In this document: in pieces, positions 33,742-43,044 of the stretch
Numbering within the stretch: position 1 is the stretch's first letter
Layout: every line of letters starts with the position of its first letter
The notes under the pieces: generated by a model
Told to the model about the DNA's origin: nothing
The model's database searches: none
Seen by the model: the letters and a program-made list of their open reading frames with translations, nothing else
Position numbers and translations under genes: made by a program
DNA from: Nocardiopsis quinghaiensis
GTDB lineage: Bacteria > Actinomycetota > Actinomycetes > Streptosporangiales > Streptosporangiaceae
Assembly: GCF_008638365.1 (NCBI RefSeq)
Contig: NZ_VWVU01000030.1
Coordinates: 17,359 to 81,358 of the forward strand
Direction of reading: 5' to 3'
Length of the DNA stretch: 64,000 nucleotides

Positions 33742-35835
33742 TCAGCCCACGGAGAGCCCCAGGTAGTGGGCGAGGAAGGCCAGCTGCTCGGCGCTGAGGG
33801 CCACGCTGCGGCTCACCGACCGCGAGCTGTGGCCCACCTCGGACTCCCCGCGCAGCAGGATCGGCCGCTCCTCCAACGGGGCCGACGTGGCGTGCTGCAT
33901 GTGCGCGCACAACTTGCGCGCGTGCAGCGGGTCCACGCGGGTGTCGTTGTCGAACACGGTGAACAGCGTCGCCGGGTAGCGGGTGCCCTCACGCACGTTG
34001 TGGTACGGCGAGTAGCCCAGCAGCCACCCCAGCTGCTCGGGGTCGTCGGCGGTGCCGTACTCGACGTTCCACAGCTGGCCCAGCCCGAACCTCTCGTAGC
34101 GGACCATGTCCAGCAGCGGGGCCGAGCAGACGGCGGCGGTGAACAGGTCCGGCCGCTGGGTGACCATGGCGCCCACCAGCAGGCCGCCGTTGCTGCCGCC
34201 CATGACGGACAGGTGCTCGGCGTCGGTCACCCCGGTGGCGACCAGGTGCTCGGCCGCAGCCGCGCAGTCGTCGAAGACGTTCTGCTTGTCGGCGAGCATC
34301 CCCGCCCGGTGCCACTCCTCGCCCTCCTCCAGGCCGCCGCGCAGGTTGGCGACGGCGTACACGCCGCCCGCGCGCGCCCAGGCCAGCGCCACCGCCGAGT
34401 AGGCGGGGGTGAGGGAGATCCGGAAGCCTCCGTACCCGTAAAGGATGGTCGGCCGCGGCCCCTCGGCGGGGGCCTCGGGCGAGACCACCAGCATGCGCAC
34501 GGGCGTGCCGTCCCCGGAGGTGTAGGTGACCTGTTCCACCTTCACCCCGGGCAGGTCGATGTCGCCGGGGGCGTCGGCCCACAGCGACACCTCGCCCGAG
34601 AGCGCGTCGTAGCGGTACACCGAGGACGGGTGGGTGTTGTCGGTGTAGCCGAACCACGCCTCGTGGCCGCCCTCGGGGCGCTCGACGAGTCCGCCGACGG
34701 TGCCCAGGCCCGGCATGTCCAGCCCGCCCAGGCGCTCGCCGCTGCTCAGGTCGTGCCGGGCGATCTCGCTGATCGCGTGGCGGCTGAGATCCACCAGCAG
34801 CTCGGGCCGCTCCATCCCGGGGCCGTCCAGGATCGCGTACCCCTCCAGGACCGCCTCGGGGTCCTCCGGGACCAGGGTGGTCCAGTTCCCGTATCCGGGG
34901 TCGGCGGGATCGGCCACGCACAGGCGACCGCGCGGGGCCTCCCGGTCGGTGAGCAGGTACAGGCGCCCGTCCCTGCCCACCTGCGGGTACAGGGCGGCGT
35001 CCACGCCCTCCTGGACCGGTGCCAGCCGGGGCTCGTCCGGGTTCCCGTCGGACAGGTCGGCGATCCAGGCGTCGGTGGCCGCCGAGGTCCCCCGGTTGGC
35101 GAGCAGGATCAGCCAGCGCCCGTCGCGGCTCACGACGGGGGTGAAGTACTCGGTCTTGTCGCGGTCCTGTCCGAAGACCAGGGTGTCCTGGCCGGTGGGG
35201 GTGCCCAGCCGGTGCAGGTAGACCCGGCGGTGGTAGTTCTCCTCCCCCTCGGGAACCTCCTCTGGGGGCAGGCGCCGCACGTAGTAGAAGGCGGAGGAGT
35301 CCGGCAGCCACGCGATGGGGCTGTAGCGGGCCCGGTCGATGGGCCCGTCCAGCACGTCGCCGCCGTCGACGTCCACGATCCGGAGCACGGACTCCTCGTC
35401 GCCGCCCTCGGACAACTGGTAGGCGAGCAGGCGGCCGGAGTGGTCGGGCCTCCAGGCGTCCAGGGTGGTCAGGCCCTCCGGGTCGAGCGCTCCGGGGTCC
35501 ACCAGGACGCGCTCGGGGCCGTCGCCGTCCTGGACGTAGAGCACGCCGTGCTCCTGTTCGGCGGTACGGCGGACGAAGAAGCGGCGGTCGCCCCGCCACA
35601 CGGGTGCTCCGACGCCTCCGGCGCCCAGCAGGGAGCGCACCTGGTCGGCGAACCAGTCACGTGTCCCGAACCGTGAGGAGACCTCGGCGTACAGGGCGTC
35701 CTCCGAGGTCGCCCACTCCTTGGTCTCCGCCGACTCGGCATCCTCCAACCACCGGTAGGGGTCACCGACCGTGTGGCCGTGCAGATTCTCGATGATGTCC
35801 AGCCGTGTGGCCGGGGGGTAGCGGAGTTCACGCAT
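33742..35835 (-). CDS. Prolyl oligopeptidase family serine peptidase (S9A)
   Basis: A 697-residue cytosolic peptidase. The N-terminal beta-propeller opens with P-P-A-T-R-L-D-I-I-E-N-L-H-G-H-T-V-G-D-P-Y-R-W-L-E-D, the standard S9A entry motif. The C-terminal alpha/beta-hydrolase domain contains Y-G-Y-G-G-F, the nucleophile in G-G-S-N-G-G-L-L, D-N-D-T-R-V-D-P-L-H with the catalytic Asp and S-E-V-G-H-S-S with the His. It cleaves short peptides after proline. No signal peptide is present. ATG 35835 is the first residue of the conserved N-terminus, and TAGGGT ends 7 bases before it, suggesting a leaderless transcript. Upstream in-frame sequence lacks conservation. Confidence 0.95.
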   Translation of the reverse strand: MRELRYPPATRLDIIENLHGHTVGDPYRWLEDAESAETKEWATSEDALYAEVSSRFGTRDWFADQVRSLLGAGGVGAPVWRGDRRFFVRRTAEQEHGVLYVQDGDGPERVLVDPGALDPEGLTTLDAWRPDHSGRLLAYQLSEGGDEESVLRIVDVDGGDVLDGPIDRARYSPIAWLPDSSAFYYVRRLPPEEVPEGEENYHRRVYLHRLGTPTGQDTLVFGQDRDKTEYFTPVVSRDGRWLILLANRGTSAATDAWIADLSDGNPDEPRLAPVQEGVDAALYPQVGRDGRLYLLTDREAPRGRLCVADPADPGYGNWTTLVPEDPEAVLEGYAILDGPGMERPELLVDLSRHAISEIARHDLSSGERLGGLDMPGLGTVGGLVERPEGGHEAWFGYTDNTHPSSVYRYDALSGEVSLWADAPGDIDLPGVKVEQVTYTSGDGTPVRMLVVSPEAPAEGPRPTILYGYGGFRISLTPAYSAVALAWARAGGVYAVANLRGGLEEGEEWHRAGMLADKQNVFDDCAAAAEHLVATGVTDAEHLSVMGGSNGGLLVGAMVTQRPDLFTAAVCSAPLLDMVRYERFGLGQLWNVEYGTADDPEQLGWLLGYSPYHNVREGTRYPATLFTVFDNDTRVDPLHARKLCAHMQHATSAPLEERPILLRGESEVGHSSRSVSRSVALSAEQLAFLAHYLGLSVG

Positions 35836-36162
35836 GCTTCGCACCCTATCCACCGCTATCCACCCCGGTGTGTCCGGCGCGGCGGCAGGGCGGAATCGGG
35901 TCCGGCCGACGCACAATGGGACGCGGAAAAGGGAGAACACGCGGTTTCTGGGCGGCCTGGCGGAAATTGGGGTGGCGCCGGGGCGGTCCGACCACGCAAA
36001 CTGAATGCGGGACGCAACTCGGCGGGACCACCGGGAGGTCCGTGTGGCAAGGCGTACGGAACCATCGATCCTCGGATCGGTGCACAGGGAGGTCTCCTGG
36101 CTGGCCGAACGGCTGGCCGGGGAAGAGACACAGCCGTCTCGGACGACGGCTGGGGCGACACG
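35836..36162. other. Divergent promoter region, peptidase and HNH genes
   Basis: No gene supported. Near-direct repeats CTATCCACC occur at about 35847-35866 next to the peptidase -10 element. The plus frame is open but unlike coding sequence until 36163. Confidence 0.4.
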
Positions 36163-36714
36163 ATGAGCGCTCGAGGCAGCCGGGAGGGTGGCACAGGAAC
36201 CGCCCGCCGCCACGTGCTGCTGCTCAATGCCAGCTTTGAACCACTGACGACACTGCCTCTGCGCAGGGCGATTCTCCTCGTCCTCAGGGAGAAGGCGGAG
36301 GTCGTCCACCAGGATGACGCGGGCGCGATACTGCACTCGGCGACACGTGCCTACGACGTGCCGTCGGTCATCCGGCTCCGGCGCTACATCAGCGTCCCGT
36401 ACAGCCGCAGAGTGCCCCTCACCAGAGTGGCGCTCATGCGTCGGGACAGACACACCTGTGGCTACTGCGGGAAGAAGGCCGAGACCATCGACCACGTCGT
36501 TCCGCGTAGCCGCGGAGGCGCACACGTGTGGGAGAACGTGGTGGCCGCGTGCAAGCCGTGCAACCACCGCAAGGCCGACAAGTTCCTGGACGAACTCGGC
36601 TGGGAACTACACGTCACCCCCAAGGTGCCCAAGGGTCCCCACTGGCGTCTGATCAACGGGGACCTGCACGGCGACCCCCAGTGGGAGCCGTACATGGCCC
36701 ATCTGGTGGCGTGA
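36163..36714 (+). CDS. HNH endonuclease family protein
   Basis: A 183-residue protein. After V-L-L-L-N-A-S-F-E-P-L-T-T-L-P, typical of this conserved actinobacterial/cyanobacterial HNH family, comes R-R-D-R-H-T-C-G-Y-C-G with the first Cys pair. Then T-I-D-H-V-V-P-R-S-R-G-G with the catalytic His, W-E-N-V-V-A-A-C-K-P-C-N-H-R-K with the second Cys pair and the terminal H of the fold. It likely nicks or cuts DNA with a divalent metal; the biological role is not established. It corresponds in position to Rv2469c of M. tuberculosis. ATG 36163 is chosen, though GTG at the V-L-L-L-N segment is possible. Confidence 0.92.
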   Translation: MSARGSREGGTGTARRHVLLLNASFEPLTTLPLRRAILLVLREKAEVVHQDDAGAILHSATRAYDVPSVIRLRRYISVPYSRRVPLTRVALMRRDRHTCGYCGKKAETIDHVVPRSRGGAHVWENVVAACKPCNHRKADKFLDELGWELHVTPKVPKGPHWRLINGDLHGDPQWEPYMAHLVA

Positions 36715-36810
36715 CTCGGCGGGACCGGAACCGGGCGTCCCACCCGGTCCCCGCCGTCCACCCCTTCGCCCTTCGGTGCGTTCACCGGAGGGCGGACGTA
36801 TTCTGACGGC

Positions 36811-37014
36811 ATGCCCAGATACGACTTCCGCTGCCGCGAGTGCGGCGACACCTTCGAGCTCTCCCGTCCGATGGCCCGCGCCGGGGACCCGGCGGCCTGC
36901 CCGCAGGGGCACGACGACACGGTCCGACTGCTGGCCACCGTGGCGGTGGGCGGCCGGGCGCCCGCTCCGGCGCCCTCCGGTGGAGGGTGCTGCGGAGGCG
37001 GCTGCTGCTCCTGA
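36811..37014 (+). CDS. FmdB family zinc-ribbon protein
   Basis: A 67-residue protein with the FmdB opening P-R-Y-D-F-R-C-R-E-C-G-D-T-F-E and a Gly/Cys-rich end C-C-G-G-G-C-C-S. The family is a small putative regulator with a zinc ribbon. The second metal half is C-P-Q-G-H rather than the usual CxxC, so His may complete the site. TATTCT at 36799-36804 ends six bases before the ATG, a leaderless arrangement. Confidence 0.9.
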   Translation: MPRYDFRCRECGDTFELSRPMARAGDPAACPQGHDDTVRLLATVAVGGRAPAPAPSGGGCCGGGCCS

Positions 37015-37020
37015 GGCCAC

Positions 37021-37044
37021 GGGCGGCCCCGGCCGGGGCCGCCC
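37021..37044. terminator. Perfect bidirectional hairpin terminator
   Basis: GGGCGGCCCC-GGCC-GGGGCCGCCC between the convergent FmdB and ilvD genes, starting six bases after each stop. Confidence 0.8.
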
Positions 37045-37050
37045 CCACCC

Positions 37051-38913
37051 CTACCTCTCGATCTGGGACACGTCGCGCGCCGCGCCGGTGGAGGCCGAGG
37101 TCGCCATGGCCGCGTAGGCGCGCAGCGCCGCCGTCACCGGACGCTGGCGGTCGCGCGGCTGGAACCGGCCCAGCTCCTTGATCAGGCGCTCGCGGCGGGT
37201 GTTCAGCTCGTCCCCGGAGACCTCCAGCGCGATGCTCCGGTTCGGGATGTCGATGCTGACGACGTCTCCGTCCTCCACCAGGGCGATGTCCCCGCCCGCG
37301 GCGGCCTCGGGGGAGGCGTGGCCGATGGACAGTCCCGACGTGCCGCCGGAGAAGCGGCCGTCGGTGATGAGCGCGCAGGCCTTGCCCAGCCCGCGGCCCT
37401 TGAGGAAGCTCGTCGGGTACAGCATCTCCTGCATGCCCGGGCCGCCCTTGGGGCCCTCGTAGCGGATGACCACCACGTCACCGGGCTCGATCCTCTTGTT
37501 GAGGATGCCGTCGACGGCGTCATCCTGCGACTCGAAGACCTTGGCGGGACCGGAGAAGGTCCACAGCTCCTCCTCCACACCCGCGGTCTTGACGATCGCG
37601 CCGTCCGGGGCGAGGTTGCCGAACAGCACCGCCAGTCCGCCGTCCTTGGTGTAGGCGTGGGAGACCGAGCGGATGCAGCCCTCCTCCCGGTCGGTGTCCA
37701 GGGTGTCCCAGCGCACGCTCTGCGAGTACGCCTTGGTCGTGCGCCTGCCGCCGGGAGCGGCGTGGAACAGCTCCACGGCCTCGGGCAGGACGGTGTCGGA
37801 GGCGATGTCCCAGGAGGCGATGAACTCGCCGAGCGTCTTGCCGTGCACCGTGGGCAGCGAGGTGTCCAGCAGCCCGCCGCGGGCCAGTTCGCCCAGGATG
37901 GCGGGAATGCCGCCCGCCCGGTGCACGTCCTCGATGTGGTACTTCTCGGTGTTCGGCGCGACCTTGCACAGGCACGGCACCCGGCGGGAGACCTCGTCGA
38001 TCTCGGTCAGGCCGAAGTCGACGCCCGCCTCGGTGGCGGCGGCCAGCAGGTGCAGGATCGTGTTGGTGGAGCCGCCCATGGCCACGTCCAGGGCCATGGC
38101 GTTGCCGAACGCCGAGGGCGTGGCGATGGACAGCGGCAGGACGGAGTCGTCGTCGTCCTCGTAGTAGCGCTTCGCGGCCTCCACGACCCGGCTTCCGGCG
38201 TCCTCGTACAGGGCGCGGCGGGCGGTGTGGGTGGCCAGCACGGTGCCGTTGCCGGGCAGGGCCAGGCCGATCGCCTCGGTGAGGCAGTTCATCGAGTTGG
38301 CGGTGAACATGCCCGAGCACGAGCCGCAGGTGGGACAGGCGGCCTCCTCCATCTCGTCCAGCTCGGCCTGGGAGACGCTCTCGTCGGCCGCGGCGACCAT
38401 GGGGTTGATCAGGTCCAGCTTGCGGACGGTGGTGGCGGTGCCGTCGACCACCGTGACCTTGCCCGCCTCCATGGGCCCTCCGGAGACGAACACCGTGGGG
38501 ATGTTCAGGCGCAGCGCGGCCAGCAGCATGCCGGGGGTGATCTTGTCGCAGTTGGACACGCACACCAGGGCGTCGGCGCAGTGCGCGTTGACCATGTACT
38601 CCAACGAGTCGGCGATCAGCTCGCGGCTGGGCAGCGAGTAGAGCATGCCGCCGTGGCCCATGGCGATGCCGTCGTCCACGGCGATGGAGTTGAACTCGCG
38701 GGGGATCCCGCCCGCCTCGCGGATCGCGTTGGCGACCACCTCGGCCACCTCCCGCAGGTGGACGTGGCCGGGCACGAACTCGGTGAAGCTGTTGGCCACG
38801 GCCACGATGGGCTTACCGAAGTCCTCGCGCTCCACACCGGTGGCGCGCATGAGGGCGCGTGCGCCTGCCATGTTCCTGCCGTGGGTGACGGTGCGCGAGC
38901 GTAGGGCTGGCAT
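37051..38913 (-). CDS. ilvD: Dihydroxy-acid dehydratase IlvD
   Basis: A 620-residue Fe-S dehydratase that converts dihydroxy-isovalerate and dihydroxy-methylvalerate to the keto acids of valine and isoleucine synthesis. It shows M-P-A-L-R-S-R-T-V-T-H-G-R-N-M-A-G at the start, C-V-S-N-C-D-K-I near 125 and A-C-P-T-C-G-S-C-S-G-M near 195 as cluster ligands, and R-F-S-G-G-T-S-G-L-S-I-G-H late. ATG 38913 has GGAG 8 bases before it; ATG 38928 would add five residues. A 12-bp palindrome lies upstream at 38965-38976. Confidence 0.97.
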   Translation of the reverse strand: MPALRSRTVTHGRNMAGARALMRATGVEREDFGKPIVAVANSFTEFVPGHVHLREVAEVVANAIREAGGIPREFNSIAVDDGIAMGHGGMLYSLPSRELIADSLEYMVNAHCADALVCVSNCDKITPGMLLAALRLNIPTVFVSGGPMEAGKVTVVDGTATTVRKLDLINPMVAAADESVSQAELDEMEEAACPTCGSCSGMFTANSMNCLTEAIGLALPGNGTVLATHTARRALYEDAGSRVVEAAKRYYEDDDDSVLPLSIATPSAFGNAMALDVAMGGSTNTILHLLAAATEAGVDFGLTEIDEVSRRVPCLCKVAPNTEKYHIEDVHRAGGIPAILGELARGGLLDTSLPTVHGKTLGEFIASWDIASDTVLPEAVELFHAAPGGRRTTKAYSQSVRWDTLDTDREEGCIRSVSHAYTKDGGLAVLFGNLAPDGAIVKTAGVEEELWTFSGPAKVFESQDDAVDGILNKRIEPGDVVVIRYEGPKGGPGMQEMLYPTSFLKGRGLGKACALITDGRFSGGTSGLSIGHASPEAAAGGDIALVEDGDVVSIDIPNRSIALEVSGDELNTRRERLIKELGRFQPRDRQRPVTAALRAYAAMATSASTGAARDVSQIER

Positions 38914-38964
38914 GGGGCGGACTCCCATCGTTACGGGTGTTTCCCCTCGATGGTAGTCCTTTGG

Positions 38965-38976
38965 CACACCGGTGTG
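38965..38976 (-). promoter_or_regulatory. CACACCGGTGTG palindrome upstream of ilvD
   Basis: A perfect 12-bp palindrome 52 bases before the ilvD start, in the expected promoter zone. It could be the operator for branched-chain amino acid control, but no regulator is identified. Confidence 0.35.
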
Positions 38977-39186
38977 GTCTCGGAGTGGAAGACGGGGCAT
39001 CCGGATCGTGAGACGCCTTCGATGGTCCGCGGCGGTCCGGGACCGGGATCGTGGCCGAGGCCGCGCGGTCCCACGGAGCACGCCGGCGCGCGGAGCGCCC
39101 CGGTATGGGGAGCGTCCGGTACGCGGAAGGCCCGGGTGCCACGGCGCTGTGGTCGTTCCCGGGCCCGGAGCGCGTAGGAAGGGGGG

Positions 39187-40014
39187 TCAGTGTCGGGGGA
39201 GCAGGACCTTCTGCGCGGCCTGGTAGATCTCCTGGATCTCGGTGTCGGTCAGGCGGTCGCGGCCGCTACGCAGCCACTTGCGGACCTTGGTCCCGGTGAT
39301 GATGTCCACACCCCGCAGCCGATGGCTGTCCCAGGGCATGCCGGGGCCGTAGATGGCCAGTGACGCGCGCACCCTGATCTCGCGTCCCAGTTCCTTGCTG
39401 AGCAGTTCCTCCGCCCGTTTGGCCTCCTCCAGTGCCTCGTCGATCCGCTCGTTCTTGCTGAACCGCCCGTGGTAGAGCTTCTCCAGCTTGTTGCGCAGCG
39501 GCAGGCGCTTGTCCCACGACTCGGAGTCGATCGCGAACGCGCCGCGCCGACCCACGACGAAGTGGTCGATCTGACCGTTGCCGCCGGGCACGACACGGGC
39601 GTGCAGGACCCGGTAACCGAGCTGCTTCATCACCTTGAGCTGGGCCTCGGTCTTGCGTTGGGCCGCTGAGGGCTTGCGCCACCGGGGAATCTCCGACTCG
39701 CGCCGTGAGGAGTACACCATGAGCCCGATCAGGGTGATGATCCCGAAGGTCACACCGACCCGCCACTCGGACGTGAGCACGCCGGTCACGACGGAGACCA
39801 CGACCGAACTGCCACCGCGTAGGAGCCACCGGCGGGCGTTCTGGCTGTCTCGGAGCGCGCCGTAGACCGCTTTGCCGCCCGAGATCTCCTTGTCGTTGTT
39901 CTTGTTGGGGAAAAAGAGGTTTTCGGGCCTTTTCTGATCCGAACCCTCGGACGATGGGGTAGGGCCGTTTACTCTGGTTGCCGATTCCACGTCGGACACG
40001 TTAGTTCGATCCAT
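39187..40014 (-). CDS. NERD domain (nuclease-related) membrane protein
   Basis: A 275-residue protein. Residues 1-60 are polar. Two close hydrophobic stretches (about 69-102) form a membrane hairpin. The NERD domain follows with R-K-T-E-A-Q-L-K-V-M-K-Q-L-G-Y-R-V-L-H, N-G-Q-I-D-H-F-V-V-G-R-R-G-A-F-A-I-D-S-E-S-W, where Asp and the E-x-W segment sit at the restriction-endonuclease-like active-site positions. NERD proteins are predicted nucleases of unknown role. ATG 40014 has AGGA 7 bases upstream. It is divergent from the amidase gene. Confidence 0.88.
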   Translation of the reverse strand: MDRTNVSDVESATRVNGPTPSSEGSDQKRPENLFFPNKNNDKEISGGKAVYGALRDSQNARRWLLRGGSSVVVSVVTGVLTSEWRVGVTFGIITLIGLMVYSSRRESEIPRWRKPSAAQRKTEAQLKVMKQLGYRVLHARVVPGGNGQIDHFVVGRRGAFAIDSESWDKRLPLRNKLEKLYHGRFSKNERIDEALEEAKRAEELLSKELGREIRVRASLAIYGPGMPWDSHRLRGVDIITGTKVRKWLRSGRDRLTDTEIQEIYQAAQKVLLPRH

Positions 40015-40182
40015 ATCCGAGTCCTAGTGCATGACTTCTCACACTTTTCTTCCCCTGTTTCCCGGCTCACATACGTGTTCGGTCCGCCAGGACAGGGAAT
40101 GCTTACTCTTTGGTCAGCTTCTCTAGAGAGGGACCTCCCGTCTTCGTGGTGCCCGGTGGCGTTCCCGCTAACCTGGATCGGT

Positions 40183-41622
40183 ATGACCCAGATCCATGAC
40201 CTTCCGGCCCACCGCCTCCTGGCGATGGTCCGCAGTCGTGAACTGTCCCCTACTGAGATCACTGAGCACTGTCTGAGCCGGATCGAACGGTATGACCACC
40301 GTTATGGTGCGTACGTTACGGTCACTCCAGAAAAAGCACTCGAACAGGCCCGTTATGCGGAGAAACGCGTGATGGGTGACACGCCCGACGCACTGCCGCC
40401 CCTCGTCGGGCTCCCCGTGCCGATCAAGGACCTCGAACCCGTCGCCGGGATCCGGCTCACCCACGGGTCACCGGTCTTCCGCGACGCCGTGGCGCCGACC
40501 GACTCCGACATGGTCGCCCGGCTGCGCGAGGCGGGCGCGGTCCTGCCCGGAAAGACCAACACCCCCGAGTTCGGATCGAGCTGCTACACCGAGAACGGCG
40601 TCGCCCCTCCCTCGCGCAACCCCTGGAACACCGACCTGTCCCCGGGCGGCTCCAGCGGAGGAGCCGCGGCGGCCGTCGCCGCCGGGCTCGCCCCCGTCGC
40701 CCACGGCAGCGACGGCGGGGGCTCCATCCGCATCCCCGCCAGCGTGTGCGGGCTCTTCGGCCTCAAGCCCACCCGTGGCCGGATCTCCGGTGCGCCCCTC
40801 AAACCCGACCTCGTCGGACTGTCCACCTCCGGGCCCCTCACCCGCGACGTCCGCGACGCCGCCCTCCTCCTGGACGCCATGGCCCTCTCCCGGCCGGGCG
40901 ACTACTTCACCGCCCCGCCCCTGCCGCCCGGTGAGAGCTTCACCGACCACGTGGACCGCGAGCCCGGCCGCCTGCGCATCGGGTGCTACGCCACCACCGG
41001 CTCCGCCGGCATCCCCGTCCACCCCGACGTCCTGGCCGCCCATGAGGAGGCCGTCCGCCTGCTGGACGGCCTCGGCCATGAGGTGGAGGAGATCCCCGAA
41101 CCCGGGGACGCCCACTTCGGCGGCGCCTTCATGGCGGACTTCCAGGTCCTCTGGGCCGCGATGGCCTCCGCCACCCCCGTCGACCCCTCCCGGGAGACCG
41201 AGCTCGCCCCTCTCAACCGGTGGCTGCGCGAACGCGCCCGAGCCACCCCCGTCCCCGAGTACATCGCAGCCTGCGCCCGCCTCCAGCGCGGCGTGCGCTC
41301 CATGCTCACCGCGACCGGGCCCTTCGACGCCGTGCTCTCGCCCACGCTGGCCGCGCCCCCGGTCCCGGTCGGCCACTTCACCGGCGGCGGCCCGGAGGAG
41401 GAGTTCCGGCGGATGACCGGGTTCACGCCGTTCACCTCGGTCTACAACGTCTCGGGTCAGCCCTCGGTCAGCGTTCCCCTGCACTGGTCACCCGGGGGAC
41501 TGCCCGTCGGCGCCATGCTCACCGGACGGATGGGCGGAGAGGGCGCCCTGCTGTCGCTGTCCGCGCAGTTGGAACGCGCCCGCCCGTGGGCCCACAGGGT
41601 GCCGCCCGGCTGGAACGGCTGA
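40183..41622 (+). CDS. Amidase signature enzyme
   Basis: A 479-residue amidase with the Ser-cisSer-Lys triad: Lys in P-V-P-I-K-D-L-E-P near 84, then G-G-S-S-G-G-A-A-A-A-V-A-A-G and S-D-G-G-G-S-I-R-I-P-A-S, the amidase signature. It hydrolyses carboxylic amides; GatA is less likely because no gatB/gatC is adjacent and the spacing is that of stand-alone amidases. ATG 40183 begins the conserved L-P-A-H-R-L-L-A-M-V region; TAACCT ends 8 bases before it. Its last 135 bases overlap the convergent MFS gene. Confidence 0.92.
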   Translation: MTQIHDLPAHRLLAMVRSRELSPTEITEHCLSRIERYDHRYGAYVTVTPEKALEQARYAEKRVMGDTPDALPPLVGLPVPIKDLEPVAGIRLTHGSPVFRDAVAPTDSDMVARLREAGAVLPGKTNTPEFGSSCYTENGVAPPSRNPWNTDLSPGGSSGGAAAAVAAGLAPVAHGSDGGGSIRIPASVCGLFGLKPTRGRISGAPLKPDLVGLSTSGPLTRDVRDAALLLDAMALSRPGDYFTAPPLPPGESFTDHVDREPGRLRIGCYATTGSAGIPVHPDVLAAHEEAVRLLDGLGHEVEEIPEPGDAHFGGAFMADFQVLWAAMASATPVDPSRETELAPLNRWLRERARATPVPEYIAACARLQRGVRSMLTATGPFDAVLSPTLAAPPVPVGHFTGGGPEEEFRRMTGFTPFTSVYNVSGQPSVSVPLHWSPGGLPVGAMLTGRMGGEGALLSLSAQLERARPWAHRVPPGWNG

Positions 41623-42849
41623 CCCGGGTGCCTCGGGTGCCTCGGGGCGCGGGTCTGGCACGAACAGGCTCAGCAGCGCCGCCGCCAGCACCAGCGCCGT
41701 GGCGCCCAGCACGCCGCCCGCGATCCCCATGAGGTCGACCAGCGCACCGGTCAGCGGACCGGCCACCGCGCCCGCGGTGCCCATCGCCGTGGCCATCCAC
41801 CCGAACGCCTCGGCCCGCCGCCGGGCGGGGGCCAGGTCACCCAGGCGGCCCATCACCGCGGCCAGGGTCGGTGCCAGCGCCATCCCGGACACGAAGAGCA
41901 GGGGAGTGATCAGCAGCGGCGTCGGCAGGTGGGTGACCGGCGGCACGAACGGCACCAGGACGGCCACACCCAGCGCCGACCCGAAGCAACGCCGCACCAG
42001 GTGGGGGCGGCCGCGCAGCCCGCCCGCGATCGCGCCGCCCACCAGCGACCCCAGCGCCCACACCGACGCCAGCCCCATCACGTAGTGCGGCGCGTTGAGC
42101 TCGTTGGCCCACGCCACGATGACCAGGTCCATCCCCATGACCCCGCCGACCATCAGCAGGCACATGAGGAACAGCATCACCAGAGCCGGGCGGCGCAGCA
42201 GACTCCGGCGAGGAACCGCGTCCGCGCCCTCGGGACCGTCGTCCCCGTCGATCGGCGCGGGGCCGGCCGCGCCGGCCCGGCGCAGCGCCCGGGCGAAACC
42301 GAACGCGCCCAGCAGCGCCAGCACCGAGAGCACCAGCAGCGCCCAGCGGGCCCCGGCGAAGGCCACCACACCGGCGGTCAGGATGGGGGAGAAGACGAAC
42401 AGCAGTTCCTGGGTGGTGGCCTCGGCCGCGTAGATCGCCTGCCGCTCCGGGCCGTGTGTCAGCCGCGGCCACAGCGCGCGCACGACCTGGTTCGCGGGGG
42501 TGCCGAACAGTCCGGTGCCCAGTGCCAGCGGTACGGAGAGCCACCACAGCGACCCGGGGAGGAGGGCCAGTCCCAGCAGCCCCACGCTGAACACCACGCC
42601 GCACACCAGCACCAGCCGGTCGGTGCCGCCCCGGTCGGCCATCCGGCCCCGCAGCGGTCCCACCAGGGCGATGCCCAAGGTGAAGGCGCCCGTGACCAGC
42701 CCGGCCAGGGTGTAGGAGCCGGTCCACTCCTCGACCAGGAAGGTGACCGCGATCATCAGACCCGGGATGTAGAAGCGCGCGGTCAGGGACCAGGCCAGCA
42801 GGGAGAGGACGTGGGGAACGGCGAACAGCCGCCGGTAGTTCGCGAGCAC
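41488..42849 (-). CDS. MFS transporter with overrun C-terminus
   Basis: A 453-residue major facilitator with about 12 membrane helices. G-P-L-R-G-R-M-A-D-R-G-G-T-D-R is the loop 2-3 motif. Substrate unknown, probably a drug or metabolite efflux pump. Helices end near P-D-P-R-P-E-A-P-E; the last ~45 residues lie inside the antisense of the amidase 3' end and look like overrun sequence after loss of a stop. GTG 42849 is the start: CATAAT ends exactly six bases before it, a leaderless arrangement. Divergent from malQ. Confidence 0.88.
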   Translation of the reverse strand: MLANYRRLFAVPHVLSLLAWSLTARFYIPGLMIAVTFLVEEWTGSYTLAGLVTGAFTLGIALVGPLRGRMADRGGTDRLVLVCGVVFSVGLLGLALLPGSLWWLSVPLALGTGLFGTPANQVVRALWPRLTHGPERQAIYAAEATTQELLFVFSPILTAGVVAFAGARWALLVLSVLALLGAFGFARALRRAGAAGPAPIDGDDGPEGADAVPRRSLLRRPALVMLFLMCLLMVGGVMGMDLVIVAWANELNAPHYVMGLASVWALGSLVGGAIAGGLRGRPHLVRRCFGSALGVAVLVPFVPPVTHLPTPLLITPLLFVSGMALAPTLAAVMGRLGDLAPARRRAEAFGWMATAMGTAGAVAGPLTGALVDLMGIAGGVLGATALVLAAALLSLFVPDPRPEAPEAPGSAVPAGRHPVGPRAGAFQLRGQRQQGALSAHPSGEHGADGQSPG

Positions 42850-43044
42850 AGTCCGATTATGCAGTCGTCCAGGACATCCGGCGATCGGATTGACGAACCG
42901 TACGGACTGTTCGCCCGTACGTCTCCGACAGTCCGGCGGTGCCGTGTCCAGGGCCCTTATCGGCCGGTGCCTCGGGCACGTTCTGGCCCCACGCCGGTAC
43001 GGCTTCCGGTGTACGGAGCCCCTGGTAGGGCATGATCGGATTCT

